A stretch of DNA of 64,000 bases from Aquimarina sp. RZ0 (GTDB taxonomy: Bacteria; Bacteroidota; Bacteroidia; Flavobacteriales; Flavobacteriaceae): assembly GCF_008370685.1 (NCBI RefSeq), contig NZ_VTZU01000015.1:1-64000 (forward strand), given 5' to 3'. Under the pieces are notes generated by a model. The model did not search any database, was not told the origin of the DNA, and saw only the letters and a program-made list of their open reading frames with translations. Within the stretch, counting starts at the first letter, position 1. Every line of letters begins with the position of its first letter. Shown one piece after another: positions 1 through 13,400 of the stretch. The translations under genes were made by a program, and so were the position numbers.

Positions 1-1430
1 ATACGCCCTCAAACACCAAAGCCGTAGCTTCTGGGGTCAATGCAACCTGAGAAGTAAACAAATCAACAACCGTCTTTTCTAAGGGATAAGCTACAGCAGT
101 AGCATTAAAACCGGAGAGTAATTGTTCCTCTTCTATCGGAACAATATTTAAACTATTTATATTGATTTGTTCGGCACCAATAACACCTTCAATTATCTGA
201 TTTAAAGCTATTTTCATATAATAAATTATACGAATCGCATCTATATCATCAATAACATATGCTGTAAGGTTAAAGTCTGTTCCGGTATCATCTACACTTA
301 ATTCTAATGGATAATTAGTACGTTCTTTAGCTCCGATAACAGTACCACCTATCTCTGCATCGACATCATCTATAGAATATCTATAATTTAATAAGGCACT
401 AAATAAAGGGGTGTCGTTAGGAATACCACTCCAATTATGAATACTGGATAAAGGGGTTTGCTCGTGAGATAACAATCCTTGTAATTCTTTATATACATGC
501 TTTAAATACTCTTCAATACTTCCTTCTAAACGGAGCATTATCGGTAAGGTATTGATAAACAACCCTAATGACTGACCAGCTCCTAGTGATCCTTGTAAAC
601 GACCAGAAAATAGTGTCCCAAAAATAGCATATTCCTTATTACTACATTTACTGATGACAAGTCCCCATGCAGCATGAAAAATAACGGCTGGTGATATTTG
701 TAAGTCACGACACACACTTCTTATCTGCTTAGATACTTTAGAAGAAAGAATACTGCTTAACTCTTTGATATCAGAACCATTTCCAAGAGTATTGGATACC
801 CCAAAAGGAAAAGTCGGCTCCACTATTGTTCCCCATCGAGAACGGAAATATTCTTCACTATTATTATAGTGTTTTTGATATTCTAGATGCGCTATAAAAT
901 TTCGATATAAAACAGGTTCTGGAAGATTCTTAATATCTCCTGACAGAAACATGGCGATTTCTTCTATGATCTTTTCTAACCCAACATGATCTATCATCAT
1001 ATGATGATATTTAAATAATACATAATAAGTATCTGTATCATCTGTTGTCTGTATTTGTATAGAAGGAGCTTTTGACAGCTCCATCCAATGCTTACCGAAA
1101 TTAAGGATGGATTCTAATTCTTCCAATATATTTTTTGAGGAAGCAAAAGATAACTCTTCGATACTAAATTTAACCTCTCTTAAAACGACCTGAACAGCAT
1201 GAGGTAAACCTTCACTAATCACACAACTACGAAGTACGTCATGACGCATAATAATATAACTAAATGCATCAATAAATTTATTTCGCGCAAGCAAACTATT
1301 AAACGAAACTAAATTAGTTATAACATAAGGATCTCCATGAATCTGATCACTCATCAAATAATGAAAATACATCCCTTCTTGTAACGGAGATAATGGGTAT
1401 ATGTCCTGAATATTAGATGCACCCCCTGGA
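1..1430 (-). other. NRPS module 3: C3 complete, A3 only begun
   Basis: C3 begins with NIQDIYPLSPLQEGM and carries HHMMIDHVG (980-1006), so the last Gly of the classical HHxxxDG is His. It also has FGTLFSGRLQGSLGAG and LFINTLP further on. These features resemble the condensation domains of pseudomonad lipopeptide synthetases that also epimerise the upstream residue. Around positions 2-90 the sequence enters A3 (YPLEKTVVDLF...). Its specificity pocket is outside the window, so residue 3 is unknown. Confidence 0.8.
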
Positions 1431-4400
1431 ACAGTATCCATGATTACATCTAAATCACTTTGGCTAAGATCGACCAAAGGCAACATATCTGGAGTAATGT
1501 ATTCACAATCTATACCAATGGCGTTCTCTGGTATCTCATAAGTTGGGGATGCAATCGATACTTTAGAAGCTAATTCTCTTATCGTTGGATTTGCAAAAAC
1601 TTCTTTAACACTAATCTGAAAATCTACTTTTTGTAACTGTGCTATCAATTCAACTACCATTAATGAGTGGCTGCCCAATTCAAAGAAATTTTCATCTATC
1701 CCCAACTGATGAATCCCTAATATATCTTTCCAGATATTTACTAACTGTTCCTCAGTTTCGTTTCTTGGTAATACAAGAGCATCCTTTTTAGTATTACTTC
1801 CTTCATCATAGTCTGATAAAAAGATCGATATTAATTGTTTTCCATCTATTTTATCACTCAAATTCAATGGAAACTCATCGATAATACAATACTGATTTGG
1901 ATGCATATACGATGGGAGTTCTGCTTCGCATCGTTTGTAAAGTTTTTCAGAGATAGATTCTTTTAAATTATCCAGAGGTTCAAAATTATTTAATATCACA
2001 AAGCATAATACTAACTCTTGATCACTATCACTTTTATATACCAAAACATGGCAATCATTTACAGTTTCATCTTTTCTTATTACTGATGCTATATCTTCTA
2101 ACTCTACACGATGTCCTCGAATCTTAACCTGATGATCTTCTCTCCCAATGAATTCTATCATACCATTACTTAACCAACGACCTAAGTCTCCTGTTTTATA
2201 TAAGGTATCCCCCAAAAGATTAGGATAAGGATTCGCTAGAAAACTTGTTGCTGTACGCTCTGGTAGTCCTATATATCCTTCACCTACTCCAACTCCACTT
2301 ACACATAATTCACCTATAACTCCAATAGGACATAACTCTAAGGAATCATTCAAGATGACAACATTCATATTAGGAATAACCTGACCTATTGGGACTCGTA
2401 ATCGTGTAGATGGTAAAAGTGTTGTAATCTCATATTGTATCACGTCATCAGAAGCTTCACACGGACCATATGCATTCAATAACCGAACCTCGGGAAGTAA
2501 AGTCTTTAATCCATTAACTAATGCTACAGGAATTGACTCTCCAACTAACATAATCCATTGTAAATGTTCTAATGTAATAAGGGTTTCTCTTTCCTTTATA
2601 TAAGAAAATAACCCCCACATATAAGTAGGTACAAATTCTATCACATTTATTTTAGTACGCTGCAAAGTGTCAATGAGAATGTCATATGCTAATAATTCGT
2701 ACTTATCAACAATAACAGTAGTTCCTCCTTTTAATAGTGGTCCTAACAATTGCCATACTGAGATATCTGAACCAATACCTGCACTTTGTAGAAAACGAAA
2801 ACCATCAGGCAAATCTAATAGCTCATATTCTGCTAAAATATGATTCATTGCTCCATCATGGCGTGTAATTGCTCCCTTAGGTTCCCCTGTAGACCCTGAA
2901 GTATACAATATATATGACCAACTATCCATTTTATTTCTATTATCAGGGTTATTAATAGGCATATTGCCTATATGATAGCTATCATAGATTGGTAATCCCA
3001 ACACAGCATAACTACTGGATAATAAATCAGAACACTTGTCTATTAATATTACAATTATATTTTCCACTGCTCGTATTCCTAACCCCTCTAATAAGCTAGA
3101 GGTAGTTATAAGAATAGAAAAATTAGAACCTAATAACATTTTCTTAATCCTAGAGGGAGGGTTTTGAGTATCTAAAGGAGTGTACACTCCCCCAGATTTT
3201 GAGATTCCCAACATACAACCTACAAACTCAACACTTCGGTCTAAATAAACACCGATACAAGTTTCTTCTACAACTCCAATTTCCAATAGTGTATGTGCAA
3301 TTTTATTTGAATACTTGTTTAATTGCTCATAACTCCACGAGACCTCATTATGAATTACTGCTATAGATGAACTGCTTGAATGAACAATAGATTCAAAACG
3401 AACATTTATTGGCATATTATTATCTAAATCAACCTCTTGTGAGTTAAAATAAATACCTTCTGGTGTACTTGTTCTACCAAGTATTAAATCTCTCTCATCA
3501 TTAGGTAGCATTGATAAATCTTTTACGACTTGAGAAGTATCCATAGTAATATTACTCAGCAACTCTTGATAATGAATTAGCATACAACGAACCGTGGCTT
3601 CTTGAAATAAAGAAGTACAATATTCCATTCGTAAAGAAATGGTAGACTCTTTTTCTATTACTGTTAAATTAAGATCAAATTGAGATGTGGTTTCTTTATA
3701 CTCATAAGAAGATACCTTTACCCCTTCAAATATTGAATCATTATGTACTACATCATCCTGAACATCAAACATTACCTGAAATAATGGACTCATACTCATA
3801 TCCCGTGTAGTAACAACACGATCTACAACTTTTTCGAAGGGAGTCAACTGATGATCATAAGCTGATAAGGTTGTTTCTTTTAATTGAGATAGCACTTCTT
3901 TAAAACTAAAATATTCATCTATAGTACTTCTAAGTGCCAAAGTATTAACAAAAAAACCCATTACATCTTCTAATTCAAATTGAGTGCGATTGGCTATAGA
4001 GGTTCCAATACAAATATCTGACTGACCACTATAACGAGATAATAATATTTTAAATGCAGATAATAATAGCATAAACAACGTAACACCTTCTTGTTGAGAA
4101 ACTTTCTTAAGTTTCATACTCAATTCTGATTCTAAACTAAGAGAAACATTGGCTCCTTCATTACTTTGAATGGAAGGTCTTATATAATCCATTGGTAATG
4201 ATAAAGGGGATACTCCTTTTAATTTATTTTCCCAATAAGACAATTGATTTTCTAATATTTCTCCCTTCAAAACTTCTCGTTGCCAAATCGCATAATCAGA
4301 ATATTGCAAAGACAACTCTGGAAGAGAGAAATACTTATTACCCTGTAAACCATCATACAACAAAGTCAGTTCTTTCATAAAGATCGGAATTGACCAACCA

Positions 4401-7400
4401 TCACTGGCTATATGATGAAAAACAACTGCTAATACATATTCCTGGTTTCCTAAATCATATAAACATGCCCTAAACATATAATCTGATGATAAATCAAAAG
4501 GAGTGCTTACAAATGAAGTAAAGTCATTTTCTAATGCTTCTTTGTCTAAAACTTTAGCATGTTCTAATGACCAATCTTTTGCTTTCTTTATTTGTTGAAA
4601 TGCTTTACCCTCTTCTGAACTAACCACCGTGCGTAAGGTTTCATGACGATCTACAATAGTACACAATGATTTTTCTAAACATTGAATATCTAAATTCCCA
4701 ACCAAACGTAATCCTCCTGGCATGTGATAAGCGACACTACCTTGTAGCTGGTCTATAAACCATAAACGTTCTTGACTAAAAGACAATGGGATATGTGGGG
4801 GTTTATCTGCTGGAGTGACGACAGGTAATAATGATCCTTGAGAAATTTGAGATATATAAAGTCCTAATTCCGATATTGTAACATATTCAAATACGTTTTT
4901 TATCGTTATTTCAATGGCCAATTCCTTACGTATCATTGATACTAATCGGGTTGCTGATAAAGAATGTCCTCCTAATTCGAAAAAATTATCATATATACCA
5001 ATCTTATCTATTCTTAATAATTCTTCCCAGATAGTCACTAATTGTGTTTCCATTGTATTTCTTGGAGCACAATATTCTTGTGTTGATAATTGAGAACTAT
5101 CAGGTTCTGGTAAAGCTTTTCTGTTTAATTTACCATTACTAGTTAAGGGCATCGATGCTAACTCAATCCAAAATTGAGGAATCATATATTCTGGTAATTG
5201 TTTTTGTAATTCTTTCTGTATTTGTTTTTTATCAAAGTTTCCTTCTGCAACCACATAACCCACCAGAAATTTCCCTCCCTGAATGTCGTCTTTAGCAATG
5301 ACACAGCAACTCTCTATAGTACCTAATGATGATAAGACACTTTCAACCTCACCTAATTCTATACGATATCCCCTAACCTTAACTTGATCATCTTTCCTAC
5401 CAATATATTCTATATTTCCATCAGCCAGCCACCGTACTAAATCACCTGTCTTGTAAATACGTTCTTTAGCATTAAAGGGGTTGATTATAAATTTTTCTTT
5501 TGTTAACTCTTCTCTGTTTAAGTAACCACGTGCAACCTGCACTCCTCCAATACATAGTTCTCCTGTTACTCCTATAGGTAATAATCGTTCTTGCTTATCC
5601 AAAACATACAGTTTTGTATTCGCAACTGGCTTTCCTATCAAAACACTTGATAAGGAGTTCTCTGTGGGAACTTGCCATGAAGTAACATCAATTGCAGCTT
5701 CTGTTGGACCATATAGATTATCTAATCGTACATCTTTAAATTTTTTCTTAAATAAAACTACGTGATCCATTCTTAGAGCTTCTCCACTACATAAAACTCG
5801 TTGTAAGCCACTACATTCACCTTCATTAATTTCACTTAAAAAAGCACTAAGCATAGAAGGAACAAAATGAATTGTCGTAACCTTTTGAGATTCAATCAAA
5901 TTTTTTAGATAATTAGCATCCTTATGACCTTCTGGTTTTGCAAAAACTAGTTTAGCTCCAGAAATAATCGACCATAACAGTTCCCAAACAGACACATCAA
6001 AACAAAATGAAGTTTTTTGAAGAATTACATCTTTTTCTGTAAGTTGATAGTGCGATTGTGTCCATAATAATCGATTAACAACACCACTATGTTCATTCAT
6101 TACTCCCTTAGGTCGACCTGTACTTCCGGAGGTATAAATTACATAGGCTAGCATTTCTGGATATGCTACGTGCCCTAATTTTCTATTAGACTCTTTACTG
6201 ATACTACCCCAATCCTTATCTAATAAAATCGTTTTTAATTCTTTATTATCATTAAAAATTGAAACTCTTTCTGTACTAGTTAGTAACAAGGCAATTCCAG
6301 CATCTTCGAGCATATAATTAATACGATCTAAGGGATACTCGGGATCTATGGGAACATAAGCTCCTCCGGATTTTAGTATTCCTAAAATACCGATAATCAT
6401 CTCCAGAGAACGATCGATACAAATACCTACAAGACTTTCATTACTCACTCCTTGCTTCTTTAAATAACGAGCTAACTGATTAGAGCGCTGATTTAACATT
6501 TTATAGGTTAATGCTTCTTCCTCAAAAACAATAGCCACATGGTCAGGAGTTTTTTTGACCTGTTCTTCAAATAAATCTACAATCGTTTTATCTTTAGGAT
6601 AATCAACCTGAGTATTATTAAAGTCTAATAAAACTTTTTGTTTTTGATGCTCAGAAATAACTTCTATATCAGACAATACAGATGTAGGGCTTGTCATTAT
6701 TTGAGAAAGGACATGCTTAAAACAGGTCAAAAACTCTTCTGCCGCAGTCTCACTTAATGCAGATGAACGATGGTTTAAACTTATGATTAACCCTTCAGAG
6801 TTTTCTATAACATTAAACGTGATATCAAAACCATTATGCAAGGGCTGATGTTCTTCTAATTGTAACTGCAGACCATTCATCTTAATATCACCTACATTAA
6901 CATCAAAATTGAATAGTACATTAATAAACTCTTCTGGTTTTATTTGTGTTTCTTTTTGTAGTAAGCTTATAAAGTCAGCATAAGGATATTCCTGATGATC
7001 ATAGGCATCAAATAATCTACATTTTAGCACGGTTAGATAATCCGATATGGATTGATTAGCATCATATTGGGATGCCAATGGAATAATGTGTGCAAAATAA
7101 CCTATTGAATTATCTAGGTCTGGCATTGAACGTCCTCCTACTGGAATCCCCAGTACCATTTCTTTATGCTGACACAATCTATATAGCAATATCTCAAAAG
7201 CGGATAGAAACATCATAAAAAGTGTAAGCCCTTCTTGACCACTCCATTGTTTCAATACTTCAACTTCTTTTTCGGGTATTTGAAGCATTACCGAATTATT
7301 TCTGGTATCATTGCCTGGCAAAGTGGTATCAAAAGGCAAATCAACATGAAAAGAAGCATTTGCAAACTGCTCTAAAAGATAATGTTCGTGTTCTTTCCAT

Positions 7401-10400
7401 ACATCACTTTTACGTTGCTGATCTAACCAAGATACATACTCAGGAAACTGTATTATGGTATACTCAGGGATACTATGATCATTCCTAAGAGCATTATAGT
7501 GTTCTGCCAATGTGCGTAAAAATAAAGCACAGGACCAACCATCAGCAATAATGTGATGCATGGACAGATGTAACACATGATCTTCTGGAGAAAACTTAAT
7601 AAGGTTTAATCTAATTAATGGCCCCTCAGTAAAAGAAAATGGAGTTTCTAAATCATTATGGAGTAATTCGCAATACTTCTCTTCTTTTTTATCCTGAATA
7701 ATTGAAGATAAATCAATTTCTGTTATAGGAATTAGGATTGATTTATCATATATCAATCGTTTACCATCTTTAGAAAAAGTACTCTTTAAAATCTGATGCT
7801 TTTCTAACACTTCTTTTGCAGCACTTTTTAAGGCAGATAGATATATACTTCCTTTCATACGTAAACTCAGCGATATGGTATATGCCAGAGATTTTTCGAC
7901 ACTAATTTGATCTAACAAAAATAATTGCTCTTGAGCCAAGGTTGAGTTTGATTCCTTTGCTACTACTGCTACTGTATTATGATCTATAGAAGGTGTAAAT
8001 TCTTTACTATCACTTGATTTACAAACTATATAAGCACTCTCACATATTGCCTTATAAATGGTATCGATATCATCATCCGAATGCGCAAATGTTAAGAAAA
8101 GATTATTGGGAGCCCATGCAAAAATGCCTCTTTGGATAAGGTGAAATAATAGTAAATCAAAGTTTCCTCTGAATTTAAAACGAAATAAAGAGCCAAAATT
8201 CACAATCTCTAGCGGAAGGGATTCTTGTTTAAAATATACATTTAGGCGCTTCATCAAATAATCTGTTTTTTGATTAAGATCTATGTACGCTTGTTTTCCT
8301 ATTTGTTGTATCCGAGTTAATACAGCTCTTGCAGAAGCCATAGTTAATGGATGACGCGAAAAAGTTCCTGCAATTAATGTTTTAGGGATTTCTGGATAAG
8401 AATCATCTCCATACTTCCAGTTTCCACCATCTACAATATTAAGATACCTTCTAGAACCTGCAACGATTCCTAATGGCATACCACCACCTGCAATTTTACC
8501 ATATGTAGCGATATCTGCTTTGATACCGAAATATTCCTGAGCACCTCCAGGTAGTATTCTAAACCCTGTAACCATCTCATCAAAAATCAAAGGTACATCT
8601 AACTCCAAGGTTAATTCCTTTAATTGTTTTAGCAATTCTACAGGTTGAAAATCTGGAAATCTACTTCGTACAGGTTCTACTAAAATAGCAGCCAAATCAT
8701 CTGCATTTTGACGTATTTGATCCAATATATCTGTATCATTATAACTCAATACAATAAGATCATTCACCATATTTTGGGTTACTCCAGGAACCATGGGTTC
8801 TACACCATCCTCTCCTTGCATTCCTAAAACAGTTTCTATATGTCCATGATACGAACCAGAGAACAATACTATTTTATTTTTTCCGGTGGCAGCTCTTGCC
8901 AAACGCATGGCGAAAGAAATAGCCTCTGTACCTGTATTAGCGAAAGCAATACGCTCCATACCTGTAAGCTCTGAAACAAGAGTAGCTACCTCTCCTGATA
9001 ATTTTGCTAATGGACCAACAGTAATGGCTTTATGCAACTGTTCTTGCATAGCTTCAATTATAAAATCGGGTTGATGCCCAAAAATACAAGACCCATACCC
9101 CATTGTGATATCAATGTATTTGTTGCCATCGATATCCGTAAAACCAGAGCCTAAAGCATGCTCGCATACAATAGGGTACTCCATCTCTTTGGTAGACAAC
9201 TTAAAACCTCTTGCCAAAAAATAATCCGCTAATACTTTTCTGTATTTGGCTGTGTATTCTTTTGAGTTTTGTGTTTGATCAGTATATTTCTTTAATAATC
9301 CGGGAAGTTGTGCTTCTTGATTCTCTGGAAGTTTTTGAAAAAAGAACTCCTTATTACCCAAAGCTCCCGGTAAAGTAGCTTCTTTTTTTTGTTTTTCTAT
9401 CTTTTTTCCATTGTTAATGATGGTGTTAGAAAAATGCCCTTTTTTGGGTATTATAGCCGACGACAGGAGCGTTTTATTATGGTTACTAGAAGTATTAGTA
9501 TTAGTCTTTATATACTGTGTAAGAATCTCATTTTGATCCGAAAACTGTTTAGTAAGTAAACGGTTTTGTTCTGTAAATTGTCCCTGTAAAATCTGCAAAA
9601 AATCCTCATTATGTGTACCCTTTTTAGGTGATGTAGCAGAAGAATTACTGATTTTATCGGTGGCTTCTGTCTCTGGTATGGCTGGTGTAATAGTAGCAAT
9701 CTTTACTATATCATTACTAGTAGTACTTTCTTCTGGGTTATATACAGACTGATCTATATTTTCTATTATATAATTTATAATAGCTTCAAGGTCCTTCAAA
9801 TCTTCGAACATTTTTCGAATCGGAAGTTTTATTTTATATTCTTTCTGTATTTTTTTTGTGATTTCTAATAAGGAAAACGAATCTGCTCCATAATTAAGTA
9901 ATGGTCTATCTAATGCTATTTCTTCAATATCCATATGAAGGGTAGCAGAAATCATTTTCTTTAAATAATTTTCTATATCCTTAAAAACCATATTTGTTGT
10001 CACGTTTTGATCATTTTTATTTGCTGAACTCAGTGTAGGAGTAGGTTTGTCTTTAACTTGAGTTAGGTATGTATGTTCTATCCAAAATCTTTTTCTTTGG
10101 AACGCATATGTTGGGCAGTCTACTTTGGTAAAGGTATTCTTTGAATAAAACGCTTTCCAATCTACATGTCCCCCTATAGTGTACCATTCACTTACACTTT
10201 CTAATAGTTGTAATGTCTGATCTTTATTTTGTCTAATAGAAGGTAACCAGACAGCCTGACTGGTTTCAGATACACACTGACTCCCCATAGCCATTAAAAT
10301 CGGTTGTGGGCCTATTTCTAGGTATGCATCAATCTCTAATTTCTCAAGTGATTGCATACTGCTTAAGAAATCTACAGGGGCACTAATGTGTGTTACCCAA

Positions 10401-13400
10401 TACGCTGCAGTACATACTTCTTTGTCCACTAAGGTTCCGGTAACATTACTTATTAATGAGTATTTGGGATACTGATAATTAATCGTCTTCGCTATCTCCA
10501 TAAATTCGAGCAAAATCGGTTGCATCAATGGAGAATGGAATGCATGTGAAACGTTTAATTCTTTATACTTGATTCTTTCTGAATCAAGTATGCTGATAAC
10601 CTTCTTTATTGCCTTTTTATCTCCAGACAATACGGTTTGATCTGGTCTATTAATTGCTGCAATGGCAATTTTTTCTTTAGTATCTAAAAACTTTAGGACT
10701 CTATCTTTATCTAGTTGTATCGATACCATTGCCCCTGGCTCAGATAATCCTTGCATGAGCCGTCCTCTGGATGCTACTAATTTAAGTCCTTCCTCTAATG
10801 AAAACACTCCTGCTACACAGGCAGCAGTAATCTCTCCTACACTATGTCCCATTAGTACATTTGGTATAACTTCCCAATGTATCCAAAGTTGGTATAAAGC
10901 ATATTCTATGGCGAACAAAGCGGGCTGTGTATATTGGGTTTGGTTGATTAGCTCTGCTTTTTTACTTGCTGCCTCTGCAAATAAAACTGTAATTAGGTTT
11001 TCTGGTAAATAAGAATCTAATATCTCGGCACATCGATCTAAAGCTCTCTTAAAAATGGGTTCTGTAGCATATAACTTTTGCCCCATTCCCAGATATTGGG
11101 AGCCTTGTCCTGTAAATAGAAAGGCTATCCTTGCTATTCTATTTTTATGTTCTGGAAGTCGAGTAATTGCCTTGTTAAGTTTTTGAAGTAATTCTTCTTT
11201 GTTTCCGGAAGTTACTGCAAGTCGGTTTTCCCAATGATCTCTGGTTACAGACATACTATAAGATAAATCTTGGACTGAAACTTCTGGATTTTCTTTTATG
11301 TACTCAATGACAGAAACAATTTGATTTTGAAGTGCATTTTCTCCTTTTGCTGAAATCGTAGTTACTACTATATCATCAGTAGAGACTCCATTTGTTACTG
11401 GTTTTTTCTTTCTTTCTGGTGCTTCTTCTAAGATTACGTGAGCATTGGTACCTCCAAATCCAAATGAACTAACTCCCGCTCTTCGTACTTCATTTTCTTT
11501 TATATCCCAATCTAACAAGTCATCTGGAATCTCAATATTTACCTCGTTCCAATTGATAAATGTATTAGGTTTATGATAATGAAGCTGCCTAGGAATTTGT
11601 TTATATTGTAAGCACAATACTGCCTTTATTAAACCGGCAACTCCTGCTGCCGATTCTAAGTGACCAATATTAGCTTTTACCGAACCTACCTTCAGAGGTT
11701 CCTTATCTTTTCTATCTTTTCCGTATATCGTATGAAGAGCATTAATTTCTATCGGGTCTCCTAAAGATGTACCCGTTCCATGTGCTTCTATATAATTGAT
11801 ATCATTTGGCACCAAACTTGCCGATTGTAATGCCGATTGAATAACCTGTTGCTGTGCCAGTCCGTTAGGTGCTGTTAACCCGTTGCTTTTTCCATCTTGA
11901 TTGATGGCAGATCCTTTTATAATCGCTAAAATATTATCCCCATCTTCTTGAGCCTTAGATAATGGTTTTAGTAGTACCAATCCACATCCTTCACTTCTTA
12001 CATACCCATTTGCTGAGTCATCAAAAGCTTTACAACGACCGTCACTAGCCATCATACTTGATTGAGACAAAGCGACTGTAGCATCTGGAGTAATTATTAA
12101 ATTTACACCTCCGGCAATTGCCATTGTACAATCTCCATTGCGAATATCCCTAACTGCAGTATGTATAGTTACTAACGAAGAAGAACATGCCGTATCTACA
12201 GACATACTAGGTCCTCTTAAATCATAGTAATAAGAAAGTCTATTCGCTGCAATGCTTAGCGCTCCTCCCGTACCGGAATACATATCTTTTCCTAAACCCC
12301 TTGTAAGAGACTTATAATCACTTTGGATAATCCCGATATAAACACCTGTTTTAGTTCCTTTTAATTCTTTAGAAACATATCCAGAACTCTCCAGTAGTTG
12401 GTGACTTAATTCGAGTAAAATCCGTTGTTGAGGATCCATTAATTTAGCTTCTCTAGGAGAGATATCAAAAAATGAAGCATCAAACTCATCAATGCCATCC
12501 AAAAAACCTCCCCATCGAGTTGTCATTTGAAACCCATTAATATCTTCATTAGAGGTATAAAAATCATCCACACTCCAACGATTAGAAGGAATTTCTGAGA
12601 TAGAATCAGTATTGGATTTTAAATTTTGCCAAAAAGTATCGATATCATTTGCTCCTGGAAACCTACCAGCCATCCCTATGATAGCAATAGGTTCATTTTG
12701 ATACGAAATTGATGATGTTTTTTTTATTGCCTGAACGGTTTTCTCTTTCTCAGATAGATATGATACTAAATCAATTATATTAGAATAACTATAAAGTAGT
12801 GATGGTAATATTTCTTTGTTCAAATATTCTGATAGTAAACCTGATAATCGTATTCCTTGTATAGAAGTCATACCCATTACTGCAAACGACTTATCAAGGC
12901 TTATTGCAGAACGCTCAATCTTTAATTCATCACTAATCGTATTTTGCAACCATTTTACGAGCTCTTCATTTTTTAAGCCATTTTGATTAGATTTCGTATT
13001 AGTTATATTTTCATTTTCTTTCTTCTCTTGCTTTGTTTTTAAACTCCAGGTTTCCACGACTCCTTCTAAAATATTTTCCTCATAAGAAGATTTTGCCACT
13101 AATCGCTGTATTTTACCACTCGAGGTCTTTGGTATCCTTCCTGGACTCACTAATACTAGAGCATACAAGGGTAATTCATGCACTTCTAATACGGCTTTGC
13201 TAATAGTGTTTACAATAGCTTCAAAATCATAACTCCTCATACTAGTGCGTTTGATCTCCTGAACAATTACCAATTGCTCTTTCTGGTTAACTGAAAAGGA
13301 AAAAGCAGCTCCAGCATTGTTTTGTAAATCAAGATGACTATTCTGTACGGTTTGTTCGATGTCTTGCGGAAAATGATTTACTCCATTGATAATCATCATC

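Noticed and set aside
8886..11012. Plus-strand frames opposite the megasynthase gene (for example 8886-9074 and 10662-11012)
   Set aside because: Antisense shadows of a dense, motif-rich minus-strand coding sequence; no independent support.
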